From Gammaproteobacteria bacterium (GTDB taxonomy: Bacteria > Pseudomonadota > Gammaproteobacteria > GCA-001735895), in contig JARFPR010000110.1 of assembly GCA_029288195.1 (NCBI GenBank), positions 1-19,109 on the forward strand: 19,109 nucleotides of DNA. Reading direction: 5' to 3'. Position 1 is the stretch's first letter; each line of letters opens with the position of its first letter. Under the pieces are notes generated by a model. The model made no database searches. It was not told where the DNA came from and was given only the letters and a program-made list of their open reading frames with translations. The position numbers and the translations under genes are program-made. Below are positions 1-7,457 of this stretch, one piece after another.

Positions 1-228
1 CCCATGGTCAGCATGGACATGCGCGATTTTTATCTCAAGGATTTAAGGCTCATCGGCTGTACCTCCTGGGATGAACCGGTGTTTCCCAACCTGGTCGGTT
101 ATATCGAGCGCAATGAAATTATCCCGTTGGTCGCAAAAACCTTTGCCCTGGAAGATATCGCGATCGCACAGCAGGAGTTCCTCAAGAAACAGCATTTCGG
201 TAATTTCGTCCTCATTCCTCCCCAATGA
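1..228 (+). CDS. MDR-family (zinc/quinone-type) alcohol dehydrogenase, C-terminal fragment
   Basis: The reading frame is open at the left edge of the window, so only the last 75 or so residues are present and the true start lies outside. The fragment has the usual C-terminal end of medium-chain dehydrogenase/reductases. It contains the segment FYLKDLRLIGCT, then a stretch that places a lid helix (LVGYIERNEIIPLVAKTF), an ALEDIAIAQQEF helix, and a final HFGNFVLIPP strand. This matches the family pattern of a C-terminal catalytic-domain strand ending in G-x-x-V-L. Enzymes of this family use NAD(P)H to reduce or oxidise alcohols, quinones or enoyl-CoA esters. The cofactor-binding domain and any zinc ligands are not in view, so the substrate cannot be assigned. 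The methionine codon at position 4 is internal and not the start. Confidence 0.8.
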   Translation, partial: PMVSMDMRDFYLKDLRLIGCTSWDEPVFPNLVGYIERNEIIPLVAKTFALEDIAIAQQEFLKKQHFGNFVLIPPQ

Positions 229-271
229 CGTGAGTTCGTCATGCCGGGCCTGATCCGAAACCGCCTGATAT

Positions 272-355
272 TGTCATACCGCGGCTTGACCGCGGTATCC
301 AGGATTACTATCCCAGGTAACTAACTGGATACCGCGGTCAAGCCGCGGTATGACA
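272..355. repeat. Nested 31-bp inverted repeat (REP/MITE-like palindrome)
   Basis: Arms at 272-302 and 325-355 are perfect reverse complements of each other over 31 bases, separated by a 22-base loop. Each arm is itself a smaller palindrome: TACCGCGG and CCGCGGTA flank the five bases CTTGA (the other arm carries the complement, TCAAG). The element could therefore fold as one long hairpin or as two short ones. It sits between the end of the MDR gene and the end of the convergent AEC gene, the usual location for dispersed bacterial palindromic repeats. Neither side has a T-run, so it is not a classical intrinsic terminator, although it could block transcription or stabilise mRNA 3' ends. Confidence 0.85.
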
Positions 356-397
356 GTTAAAGTTAGCGGGGGTGGCTCGGAGGCCGCAATGACGGTT

Positions 398-1327
398 TTA
401 GAGCTGTTCGGCAATATAAATGAACAGTGGCAGGGTAAAGAAGGCGACAAAGACCTGGAAGGTTACGATACTCGACATCAACTCCGCGTTGCCGCCCATT
501 TTGCGCGCCATGACATAAGCCGAGGCCGCGGTCGGTACCGCACCGGCGATGATAGCGACGGTACGTGCGATCCCGTCGAGGCCGACCAGCCATGACATGA
601 GGATAACGATCGCCGGCATGCCGATCAGGCGGGTAAGAACGCCGACCGTGAGTAGCATCTTGTGTTGTGCCGCCTGGCCGAAATTCATGCCGGCACCGAC
701 CGCAAGCAATGCCAGGCCGAGCCCCCCGGCGCCGATGATATCGATTGCGTCGAACAGGACGTCAGGTACGCCAAGCCAGTTAAAAAGCAGTCCCACGATG
801 CAGGCGATGATCAGCGGATTGGTGACAATTTTTTTGACAACCGCAATTACCTGGGGTCGGGTATCGCTGTGCCCGTAGACCGATAAAACAACGACCGAGA
901 TGACGTTCAGCAATGGCACCATGATGGCCAGCGCCAGCGCCGCCAGGGTTACCCCGGTATCGCCGTAGAGTGGACCGATGACGGCGATCGCTACGAAACC
1001 GTGAAATCGTGTTGCACCCTGGAATATGCTGCTGAAACTGGGCCCACTTTGCGGGAAGCGTTTCCAGATAAATGCCTGAATCAGGATTAGCAATGCCGAC
1101 ATACCGAGGATGGCAACCACGATGACGGCCATGAAATCGAACACCGGTACGCTGCCGAGATTGGCGCGACTCAGCGTGCGGATAATCAGAAATGGGAACA
1201 GCAGGTAGAAACAGATGTGCTCGATCGCGGACCATACCGACTCATCGACGATCCGGGTTCTGAAAAGCAGGTAACCGGTAGCAATGATCAGGAAGATCGG
1301 GGCGATGGCATTGAGGGTCGTGATCAA
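398..1327 (-). CDS. AEC-family transporter (auxin efflux carrier-like permease)
   Basis: This 309-residue inner-membrane protein is made of about ten hydrophobic segments. The N-terminus (NAIAPIFLIIATGYLLFRTRIV) matches the AEC/malonate-efflux permease family, which moves carboxylates or other small organic anions. The start is a TTG codon. It is supported because the first helix begins at once and the start lines up almost residue for residue with the other AEC protein in this window (15389-16318), also 309 residues long; no ATG lies close enough to keep helix 1. Its start lies 6 bases after the stop of the 76-residue gene, so it is probably the last gene of the ABC-importer cluster. A clear Shine-Dalgarno is lacking, which fits read-through or coupled translation. 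The substrate is unknown. Confidence 0.85.
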   Translation of the reverse strand: MITTLNAIAPIFLIIATGYLLFRTRIVDESVWSAIEHICFYLLFPFLIIRTLSRANLGSVPVFDFMAVIVVAILGMSALLILIQAFIWKRFPQSGPSFSSIFQGATRFHGFVAIAVIGPLYGDTGVTLAALALAIMVPLLNVISVVVLSVYGHSDTRPQVIAVVKKIVTNPLIIACIVGLLFNWLGVPDVLFDAIDIIGAGGLGLALLAVGAGMNFGQAAQHKMLLTVGVLTRLIGMPAIVILMSWLVGLDGIARTVAIIAGAVPTAASAYVMARKMGGNAELMSSIVTFQVFVAFFTLPLFIYIAEQL

Positions 1328-1333
1328 CGGGTG

Positions 1334-1564
1334 TTATGCCTTGCCCTGCAATTCACCTTCATAGCTACAGGGTACAGAACGTGGTTGCAACGCAGCCTCG
1401 GAGACCACCGATTCAAAGGTCGAAACTTCCTTGCTATGCACATCGTAACGACCGACGCGGACTAGGATGCCGTCGGTCTCGAGGCCCAGCACGATGGCAG
1501 CGAATTTTATCGGAGTGCCGTTGTTGTCGGTGTACAGGTAGTACACCATGTCACCAGCTTGCAT
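1334..1564 (-). CDS. Small hypothetical protein, 76 residues, possibly SH3-like
   Basis: I do not recognise this protein. It has no signal peptide and no membrane segment, so it is probably cytoplasmic. It alternates short hydrophobic strands with turns (GDMVYYLYTDNNG, then IKFAAIVLGLETDGILVRVG), which suggests a small beta-barrel of the SH3 or Tudor kind; this is inference from pattern only. Its ATG shares one base with the TAA stop of the upstream permease (a TAATG junction), and its stop is 6 bases before the AEC gene, so it is almost certainly translated from the same message. The position inside a transport operon suggests a regulator or accessory of the transporter, but no function can be assigned. 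Confidence 0.65.
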   Translation of the reverse strand: MQAGDMVYYLYTDNNGTPIKFAAIVLGLETDGILVRVGRYDVHSKEVSTFESVVSEAALQPRSVPCSYEGELQGKA

Positions 1565-2454
1565 TAATGCGGGGTGATGCCTCGCAGTCGTTCGCTGCGT
1601 CTGCGCAGCAATTCAAGCGTGGTCAGCAATAACACCGAGAACAATACCAGGATGGTCGCCGCGGCGAGGATCGTGGGGCTGATTTCCTGGCGAATTCCAG
1701 ACCACATCTGGCGCGGTAGCGTGTGCTGTTGTGGTCCACCGATGAACAGGATGATAACGATTTCGTCGAATGCCGTAATAAAGGCGAACAACGCGCCGGA
1801 AATCATGCCTGGCGCGATCAGTGGCATCTGGATCTTGAAGAAGTTGTAGGTCGGGGTGCCGCCGAGGTTGGCGCCGGCGCGCATCAGTGAGCGGTCGAAA
1901 CCAACCAGCGTCGAAGTGACCGTGATTACAACGAAAGGCATGCCGAGAATCGTGTAAGCGAGGATGATACCGGCGTCGGTATTCGACAGGTTTATCTTGG
2001 CGAAAAAGAAAGCCATACCGGCCGCGGTGATGATCAGCGGTACGATCAGTGGTGAAATCATCAATGCCATGATGGCGCGTTTGGCGGGCATGTGTTCGTT
2101 GCTTAAGCCCAGCGCTGCCAGGGTGCCCAGGAAGGTAGCCAACACGGTTGAGATCACCGCGTAGTAAAGGCTGCGGCCAGCGCCAGTCATCCACTTGTTG
2201 TGGCACATCGTGGAAGCGACATCTTCGACATCGGCACACATGCCGAACAGGCTCTTATACCAGCGTATCGAAAATGCATCGGGATCGAGCGCCAGCATTT
2301 CCGGGGTAAAATTCAGAAATGGACTGGAGGTGAAAGACAAAGGAATAACCGCGACCAGCGGCGCGACCAGGAAGAACAATACGAAGACACAAAACGCCAT
2401 GTAGCAGTAATGCCAAACACGTTGCCCGGGTGTCGTGTAAATTGGTAAAGCCAT
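1564..2454 (-). CDS. potC: ABC importer permease, PotC-like
   Basis: This is a 296-residue inner-membrane permease of the polyamine/opine-type ABC importer family. Six membrane segments can be drawn. The EAA loop that docks the ATPase is visible near residues 194-218 (ANLGGTPTYNFFKIQMP followed by LIAPGMISG). Between helix 1 and helix 2 there is a loop longer than in typical PotC, with two cysteines (C73 and C84) that could form a periplasmic disulfide. The start is ATG at 2454, preceded by a GATGGG-like ribosome site, four bases after the end of the PotB-like gene. Its stop overlaps the start of the 76-residue gene. The symbol is given at family level; polyamine as the substrate is not shown. 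Confidence 0.88.
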   Translation of the reverse strand: MALPIYTTPGQRVWHYCYMAFCVFVLFFLVAPLVAVIPLSFTSSPFLNFTPEMLALDPDAFSIRWYKSLFGMCADVEDVASTMCHNKWMTGAGRSLYYAVISTVLATFLGTLAALGLSNEHMPAKRAIMALMISPLIVPLIITAAGMAFFFAKINLSNTDAGIILAYTILGMPFVVITVTSTLVGFDRSLMRAGANLGGTPTYNFFKIQMPLIAPGMISGALFAFITAFDEIVIILFIGGPQQHTLPRQMWSGIRQEISPTILAAATILVLFSVLLLTTLELLRRRSERLRGITPH

Positions 2455-2458
2455 GTCG

Positions 2459-3718
2459 TTAACCCATCTTCATGTTGTCGATGCCGATAATCTTGTCGTA
2501 AATCCAGTAAAGCACCAGGATCACGATTAACAAAATAGTGCCCATCGCCGCGGCAAGGCCCCAGTTAAGCGAGCGCTGCATATGATAGGCCACCATGTTG
2601 CCGATCAGGCGACCGTCTTTTCCGCCCACTAGTTCCGGCGTGATGTAGTAACCGATCGCGACAATAAACACCAGGATGCAGCCAGCACCAATGCCTGGAA
2701 TCGTCTGCGGCATGTAAACGCGGATGAATGCGAGTGTCGGTGTGGCGCCGAGATTCTGCGCCGCCTTCATGTAACTTGGCGGAATCGTTTTCATGACGCT
2801 GAAGATCGGCAGGATCATGAACGGCAACAGGATCTGCGTCATGACGATGACGGTACCGTTAAAGTTATACATCATCGCCAGGCGGTTCTCATCGCTGAGA
2901 ATGCCGGCTGCGACAAGGGTGTCGTTGACGACCCCGTTTTGCTGCAACATGATCATCCAGGCAACGATGCGCACCAGCAGCGAGGTCCAGAACGGCATCA
3001 GTACGCAAATCATCAACAAATTCGCGATCCGCATTGGCAGTGTCGCCAGCAGATAGGAAACCGGGTAGGCCAGCAGGAGGCAGGCAAGCGTAACGATGAT
3101 GCTCACCTGGATCGTGCGCCACCACAGCAGGTTATAGACCTTGCGGTTCTCGTCGACGTGAATAACATTCTTGTCGAAGTCGTAGGTACGATCGACCGCG
3201 TTGAGATAATAGCCCATGGTGCGCTTGTCTTTCATTATGCCCAACGAAAGCCAGAATTCGGTGTCGGCCCAGCGTCCTTCGGCCTTGAGAAACGCTTCCT
3301 TGTAGGGTGGCTCCATTTTCTTGATCTTGCGCGCGGTTACCTTGATCAGGCTGCGCCAGCCGGGCTTGGCATAGTTCATGCGCACGCTGGATTTTCCGAT
3401 CTCGGTTTTACTGGCGGCTTTCAAGTCCTGGTAAACCGCCGCGAACATTTCCTCGGAGGGTTCGCTGACCTTGTCCCAGGCTTCGAAGGCCTCGAAGGTA
3501 TTCGGAAAAACCTCGTTAATCAGCTTGTCGTCAACACTGCGCGTGAGCATGTTGCCGATCGGGATAATAAACAAAAAAATCAGGAACAGTAGCGGCGGGG
3601 CAACCAGCAGAACCGCGCGTATCTTGCTGCGACGCAGCGATTTCTGCAGGCTTTCCTTGAGTGGGATACCGTCTGCGGTTATCAGCGGGCCATCAACTGT
3701 TGCGGGTGCTGTGCTCAT
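2459..3718 (-). CDS. potB: ABC importer permease, PotB-like, with large extracytoplasmic insertion
   Basis: This 419-residue permease is well over 100 residues longer than classical PotB. After a cytoplasmic N-terminus and helix 1 (about residues 33-57) comes a hydrophilic stretch of roughly 140 residues (58-197), rich in lysine, glutamate and aromatic residues, before helix 2 (about 200-227). The remainder is a normal permease core, with the EAA motif at about 319-343 (AAQNLGATPTLAFIRVYMP). By topology the insertion faces the periplasm, where it could touch the binding protein. The gene lies downstream of a terminator-like hairpin and has a poor ribosome site, suggesting lower expression than the binding protein. 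The symbol is family-level only. Confidence 0.88.
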   Translation of the reverse strand: MSTAPATVDGPLITADGIPLKESLQKSLRRSKIRAVLLVAPPLLFLIFLFIIPIGNMLTRSVDDKLINEVFPNTFEAFEAWDKVSEPSEEMFAAVYQDLKAASKTEIGKSSVRMNYAKPGWRSLIKVTARKIKKMEPPYKEAFLKAEGRWADTEFWLSLGIMKDKRTMGYYLNAVDRTYDFDKNVIHVDENRKVYNLLWWRTIQVSIIVTLACLLLAYPVSYLLATLPMRIANLLMICVLMPFWTSLLVRIVAWMIMLQQNGVVNDTLVAAGILSDENRLAMMYNFNGTVIVMTQILLPFMILPIFSVMKTIPPSYMKAAQNLGATPTLAFIRVYMPQTIPGIGAGCILVFIVAIGYYITPELVGGKDGRLIGNMVAYHMQRSLNWGLAAAMGTILLIVILVLYWIYDKIIGIDNMKMG

Positions 3719-3738
3719 GATTATTTTATCGACTATTT

Positions 3739-3766
3739 AAAAAAGGGAGGCGGTTACCCGCCTCCC
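3739..3766 (-). terminator. Intrinsic terminator between binding-protein and permease genes
   Basis: Read on the minus strand, a nine-base-pair GC-rich stem (GGGAGGCGG with CCGCCTCCC, four-base loop) is followed directly by six T residues and further A/T. Two more A-T pairs extend the stem base into the T-run. It lies 15 bases past the binding-protein stop and 21 bases before the permease start. A hairpin in this place commonly lets a binding protein be made in excess over its permeases through partial read-through; that role is inferred. Confidence 0.85.
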
Positions 3767-3780
3767 TTCAGGTTACAAGT

Positions 3781-4860
3781 TTACTGACCCATCCAGGCAG
3801 TGTAACGCTCACTGATGGAATCACCATAGTCAGCCCACCAGTCCGGGTTTGCGATCACGGAACGCGCCATGACTTCGGGACGGTTCGGCATGTGTTCCAT
3901 GATGTTTTTACCATTGTGGAACCAGGGCTCGCCGGCCTTCATGATTTCAAACGCGGAAGCACGCATCGGACCATAGTTGATGAACTTGGCCTGACCTGCC
4001 TGTGACTCCGGAGTCGAAGCGTGAATCAGGAAATCCATCGCCTCGTCCCTGTTCGGCGCACCTTTGACCATGACCAGCCATTCTTCCTCGAGTACCTGTC
4101 CGTCCCATACGGTAACGAACTTGGCGCCTTCGGAAAGAACCGCGGCGCCGATACGGCCGTTATAGGCCAGCGACATCGCAACTTCACCCGATTGGACCAG
4201 TTCCAGCGGCTTGGCACCTGAAGACCAGAACACTGAGTGATCCTTGATCTTGTCGAGCATCTCGAAGGCACGGTCGATGCCGGCGTCGGTGCTCATGACC
4301 TTGTAAACGTCTTTGATGGCAACACCGTCAGCCAGCAGCGCCATTTCAATCAACGCGTTGGGCCAGGTATGGATGCCACGCTTGCCGGGGAATTTCTTGA
4401 CGTTAAAGAAATCGGCAATCGTTGTCGGCTGGGCGCCACTGAAGGTACCTTCCTGGTAAAATGGCACGTAAGACCAGAAGATCTGCGGAACAACGCAATC
4501 GTTAGGTACTTCTACCATGATGTCATCGTCCATCGAAGTGCCGTCGGCCGCAGGCTTGAATGCGCTGCGATCGAGTTCTTCAAACAGGCCTTCGTCGCAA
4601 CCAACACGAGCTTCGGATGGCAGTACGTCGACGATGTCCCAGGTTACATTACCCGATTCGACCTGGGTACGAACTTCACCGAGACCGCCGTTGTAGTTAA
4701 TAAAATTAATACTGTCAGGATCCTTGTAAGTTTCCTGGTACGCTTTTTGCTGCGAGGCAGTGTAAGCACCACCCCATGAAACAACGTTTACTTCAGCCTG
4801 AGCCGCGGTGGTAACCGCAACCACTGAAGCCAGCAGGGTTTGTTTCAATGTTATCTTCAT
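3781..4860 (-). CDS. Periplasmic substrate-binding protein of the Pot-type ABC importer
   Basis: This 359-residue protein has a Sec signal peptide of about 22 residues ending AQA, followed by the mature start EVNVVSWGG, typical of PotD/PotF-like class D binding proteins. Family features include SWGGAY near residue 28, WDIVDV near 74, and a C-terminal WWADYGD segment. Cysteines 88 and 122 are the only ones in the mature N-lobe and could form a disulfide. A GAGGAG ribosome site lies 10 bases before the ATG. In the region where E. coli PotD has the ligand-holding Trp and Asp (its FWMD segment), this protein reads LEEEWLVMV by my manual alignment. The ligand may therefore not be spermidine or putrescine, and I leave the gene unnamed. 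Confidence 0.88.
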   Translation of the reverse strand: MKITLKQTLLASVVAVTTAAQAEVNVVSWGGAYTASQQKAYQETYKDPDSINFINYNGGLGEVRTQVESGNVTWDIVDVLPSEARVGCDEGLFEELDRSAFKPAADGTSMDDDIMVEVPNDCVVPQIFWSYVPFYQEGTFSGAQPTTIADFFNVKKFPGKRGIHTWPNALIEMALLADGVAIKDVYKVMSTDAGIDRAFEMLDKIKDHSVFWSSGAKPLELVQSGEVAMSLAYNGRIGAAVLSEGAKFVTVWDGQVLEEEWLVMVKGAPNRDEAMDFLIHASTPESQAGQAKFINYGPMRASAFEIMKAGEPWFHNGKNIMEHMPNRPEVMARSVIANPDWWADYGDSISERYTAWMGQ

Positions 4861-4915
4861 TCTAGAGTTACTCCTCTTCGGTTTACATCGTATAGCTACT
4901 TAAAAAACTGCGCGG

Positions 4916-6010
4916 TTAATCGGACGGGTCCAAGGCCCGGCAGTCTTCCGCATTCCAGCCGATATTCACGGTATCACCTTCCTTGAGGTGGGCGTGAACG
5001 GCGGAATTAGGAATTTTTACAATAAAATCATCGTGTCCAAGCACGGTGAAGCGGGTGCGAATATGGTCACCCAGGTAAATCAGTTCTTCGGCAAGACCGG
5101 AAAAAATATTCGGTACCGAACCCGGCTCCGGATTAACGGTAACCCGCTCGGGGCGCAGCGATAACGTGCTTCTGTCACCAACGCCACCGACGTTGACCTT
5201 CTTGGCAACCACGGTGGCGTGATTTTCGATCTCGACCTTGACCGTATCACCGTTATCTTCTTTAACCTCGCCCAGAAAGCGGTTGTTTTCACCGATAAAA
5301 TTGGCACAAAAAGCGTTTTCGGGTTCTTCGTACAATACTTCGGGAGGTGCGCATTGCTGGATGATACCGTCGTCGAACACCGCGATACGGTTCGACATGG
5401 TCAGTGCCTCGCTCTGGTCGTGGGTAACGTAAACCACTGTTAATCCCAGGTTTTCATGGATATGCTTGATTTCGTACTGCATTTGCTCGCGCAGGTTCTT
5501 ATCCAGTGCGCCGAGTGGTTCATCCATTAATACCAGGTCGGGGTCAAATACCAGCGAGCGGGCTACCGCGACACGTTGCGCCTGTCCACCCGAGAGCTGG
5601 GCCGGTCGGCGGTCGCCGAATGCACCCAGCTGCACCATGTCGAGCGCGCGGTTTACACGTTGCTCACGCTCCGACTTGTCCATGTGGCGCACTTCCAGTG
5701 GAAAGGCGAGGTTTTCGGCCACGGTCATGTGCGGAAACAGTGCATAGTTCTGGAATACCATGCCGATACCGCGCTTGTGTGGCGGTACCTTGTTGATTGG
5801 TTGTTCGTTTAAATAGATTTCGCCGTGGGTTGCGGGTTCAAAGCCCGCCAGCATCATCAGGCAGGTAGTCTTGCCCGATCCTGAAGGTCCAAGCATGGTC
5901 AGGAATTCGCCCTTGGCGACGTCCAGGTTCAGGTTTTTTACAACCAGCGATTCGCCGTCGTAACTCTTTTGTATATCGACAAAGCGAACCAGATGATCAT
6001 TATTCGACAT
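4916..6010 (-). CDS. potA: ABC importer ATP-binding protein, PotA-like
   Basis: This 364-residue ATPase powers the importer. Motifs in order: Walker A GPSGSGKTT (residues 41-49), Q-loop at Q87, signature LSGGQAQRV (139-147), Walker B LVLMDEP (159-165), D-loop GALD, and the switch histidine H197 in VYVTHDQSEA. Residues from about 240 to 360 form the TOBE-type regulatory domain usual in PotA. It is the first gene of the cluster; the binding-protein start lies 55 bases downstream. The ribosome site is weak (GGGA region). An AT-rich stretch with a 14-base palindrome sits about 42 bases upstream of the ATG. The family is certain; the transported substrate is not. Confidence 0.93.
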   Translation of the reverse strand: MSNNDHLVRFVDIQKSYDGESLVVKNLNLDVAKGEFLTMLGPSGSGKTTCLMMLAGFEPATHGEIYLNEQPINKVPPHKRGIGMVFQNYALFPHMTVAENLAFPLEVRHMDKSEREQRVNRALDMVQLGAFGDRRPAQLSGGQAQRVAVARSLVFDPDLVLMDEPLGALDKNLREQMQYEIKHIHENLGLTVVYVTHDQSEALTMSNRIAVFDDGIIQQCAPPEVLYEEPENAFCANFIGENNRFLGEVKEDNGDTVKVEIENHATVVAKKVNVGGVGDRSTLSLRPERVTVNPEPGSVPNIFSGLAEELIYLGDHIRTRFTVLGHDDFIVKIPNSAVHAHLKEGDTVNIGWNAEDCRALDPSD

Positions 6011-6051
6011 GTGAGGGATTCCCGGCCGTGTATTTTGACTCTAAATTATTT

Positions 6052-6065
6052 ATATTTATAAATAT
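6052..6065. promoter_or_regulatory. AT-rich 14-base palindrome upstream of the ABC operon
   Basis: The sequence ATATTTATAAATAT is a perfect palindrome in the 224-base gap between the PotA-like gene and the upstream exported hypothetical gene. The area from about 6041 to 6070 is almost pure A/T, unlike its surroundings, and lies where the promoter of the minus-strand operon is expected. It may be an operator or simply the melting region of a promoter. No convincing -35/-10 pair could be fixed. The rest of the 6011-6234 gap shows only a weak six-base-pair inverted repeat (ACCGGG at 6072-6077 with CCCGGT at 6098-6103) and no believable gene. Confidence 0.3.
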
Positions 6066-6234
6066 TATCAGACCGGGTTTTACTGTTTTTATCGATGCCC
6101 GGTACCTTTGGTAATCGCCAACCTTAGCGGTCTTAACCTCCAAAATCAACCGTTTTATCGGGTTATTAACCTGGATAATACCAAGTCTACTGCGTGCACA
6201 TGAACCAAATCTGAACGGTGCAAAAGACGCCATT

Positions 6235-6750
6235 TCAACCCAGGGTCTTGCTGGAATCACCCATTGCGGGATCGATGCTCTCGAAACGACAGTTGTAAGT
6301 AATCACTTCTCCCTTGACCCCGCCAATATTACTCTGCACCCGGGTCGCGATCATGGTTTCCACTTTAAAGTTGAATACGAAGGTCCAGCTTTCGGTGGAA
6401 AAAGGATTGGAAGCCGATGAAACCACGATCAGGCTACTGTTGGTGTAGGAGCGTATCTTGATCAGGTTGTGCGCTTTATCGGTAGTTTCGATTTGAATCG
6501 AAGGGCCCTTGTCACCGCGTGGTTTCCAGACGAAGCTGACCCTGGATTTCATATCGCCAAAACTTTCCGCCATCATCCATTCGGAAAACCAGGACTGGGC
6601 CTTTTCGGAATTCTTGCGTGCGGAGTATTCCTTGTGGCGTCCCTGCAGGCTGGATTGATCGCTAACGCAGGATATGGTGTTTTGCAGCTTGATATCCGCC
6701 ATATGCCCCTTTAATGGGCACATCAGCAGGATAGCGAGAATGATTCTCAT
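6235..6750 (-). CDS. Exported hypothetical protein, 171 residues
   Basis: I do not recognise this family. The N-terminus MRIILAILLMCPLKGHMA is a short signal-peptide-like segment, so the protein is probably periplasmic. The mature part is a polar, beta-rich sequence with two cysteines (in the segments ISCVSD and TYNCRF) that might pair. It has no catalytic motif that I can identify. The ATG at 6750 has only a weak ribosome site. It is divergent from the gene starting at 6856 and lies upstream of the PotA-like gene on the same strand with a 224-base gap, so co-transcription with the transporter is unlikely but not excluded. Confidence 0.6.
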   Translation of the reverse strand: MRIILAILLMCPLKGHMADIKLQNTISCVSDQSSLQGRHKEYSARKNSEKAQSWFSEWMMAESFGDMKSRVSFVWKPRGDKGPSIQIETTDKAHNLIKIRSYTNSSLIVVSSASNPFSTESWTFVFNFKVETMIATRVQSNIGGVKGEVITYNCRFESIDPAMGDSSKTLG

Positions 6751-6855
6751 CGGCGCAGTATAGCGCTTTGCCTCGAATGGCGACAGGTTTGCAGATGGCG
6801 TCTGACTGACAACTCCGTCGGGAAGGCGTATTCTTGACCCTGGAGGTCATTACTT
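6751..6855. promoter_or_regulatory. Divergent promoter region between two exported hypothetical genes
   Basis: This 105-base gap separates the minus-strand gene ending its upstream side at 6750 from the plus-strand gene starting at 6856, so both promoters must lie here or within the opposing gene. The only firm element is GGAGG at 6842-6846, nine bases before the plus-strand ATG. I could not fix a reliable -35/-10 pair. Confidence 0.35.
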
Positions 6856-7362
6856 ATGTGTAGATATAAAACTGCGTCAATACTGGCGCTGATGATGGTC
6901 TGGTTGACTGCAGCGCCACTACATGCGGCACTATCAGGCAACCCGGGCCAGGCGAAAATTCCCCAACCCGAGGTGGGTCTTGAACCACAGGATGTCGTAA
7001 GCATTGTGATCAACGCCCTGGCCGATAACGACAAGCCATTTGCCGATGCCGGCATTGCCACCACTTTTGCATTTGCCTCACCGGCCAACAAGGTTAATAC
7101 CGGTCCGCTGGACAAGTTTACGCAAATGGTCAAAAACGACGTTTACGGGATCATGGTCGATCACGTCGAGAGCAACTTCAGCGAGGTCGTCTATGACGAC
7201 GACAACGCCTACCAATTGGTGCAGTTGACGGGGAAAAATGGTACCGAGATCGTATTTGCGTTTCGACTCAGCAAACAGATCGATGGCGAATTCGATGGCA
7301 TGTGGATGACCGATGCGGTATGGCCGGTTGGTGACGCCATGGTTCCGCAGCAGGGTTTTTAG
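6856..7362 (+). CDS. Exported protein, DUF4864-like
   Basis: This 168-residue protein has a clear signal peptide (ILALMMVWLTAAPLHA, cleavage near residue 24). The mature part carries an FAFASPANKV segment, followed by LDKFTQMVKNDVYGIM and later a strand pair ending FDGMWMTDAVWPV. This arrangement resembles the DUF4864 group: a helix with a 'nonstop' FASP-type turn and a fold related to NTF2-like domains. The assignment is from memory of the family pattern and moderate at best. There are no catalytic residues to point to. GGAGG lies nine bases before the ATG, supporting this start. It is separated from the following protease gene by 95 bases that contain a small hairpin (CCCCG 7376-7380 with CGGGG 7390-7394) without a T-run. 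Confidence 0.6.
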   Translation: MCRYKTASILALMMVWLTAAPLHAALSGNPGQAKIPQPEVGLEPQDVVSIVINALADNDKPFADAGIATTFAFASPANKVNTGPLDKFTQMVKNDVYGIMVDHVESNFSEVVYDDDNAYQLVQLTGKNGTEIVFAFRLSKQIDGEFDGMWMTDAVWPVGDAMVPQQGF

Positions 7363-7457
7363 GCCAGGAATTGATCCCCGTCCTCTACCCGGGGTAACTA
7401 AGGTATATGCAAATCGCGAGTGCAGTTTTCGGTTCAAGTCTGTAATGGATAAATGCG

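Noticed and set aside
272..355. CRISPR-like or attachment-site interpretation of the repeat
   Set aside because: There are only two inverted arms, no spaced direct repeats, no cas genes and no integrase or tRNA nearby.
2939..3592. Plus-strand 217-codon open frame
   Set aside because: It lies entirely antisense to the PotB-like permease, which has clear membrane segments and an EAA motif; the antisense protein is charged and featureless.
6000..6260. Minus-strand 86-codon open frame overlapping the PotA-like start
   Set aside because: It runs through the AT-rich intergenic region, overlaps both neighbouring genes, has no ribosome site and no recognisable protein pattern.
7376..7394. Terminator after the DUF4864-like gene
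   Set aside because: The stem is only five pairs with a nine-base loop and is not followed by a T-run.
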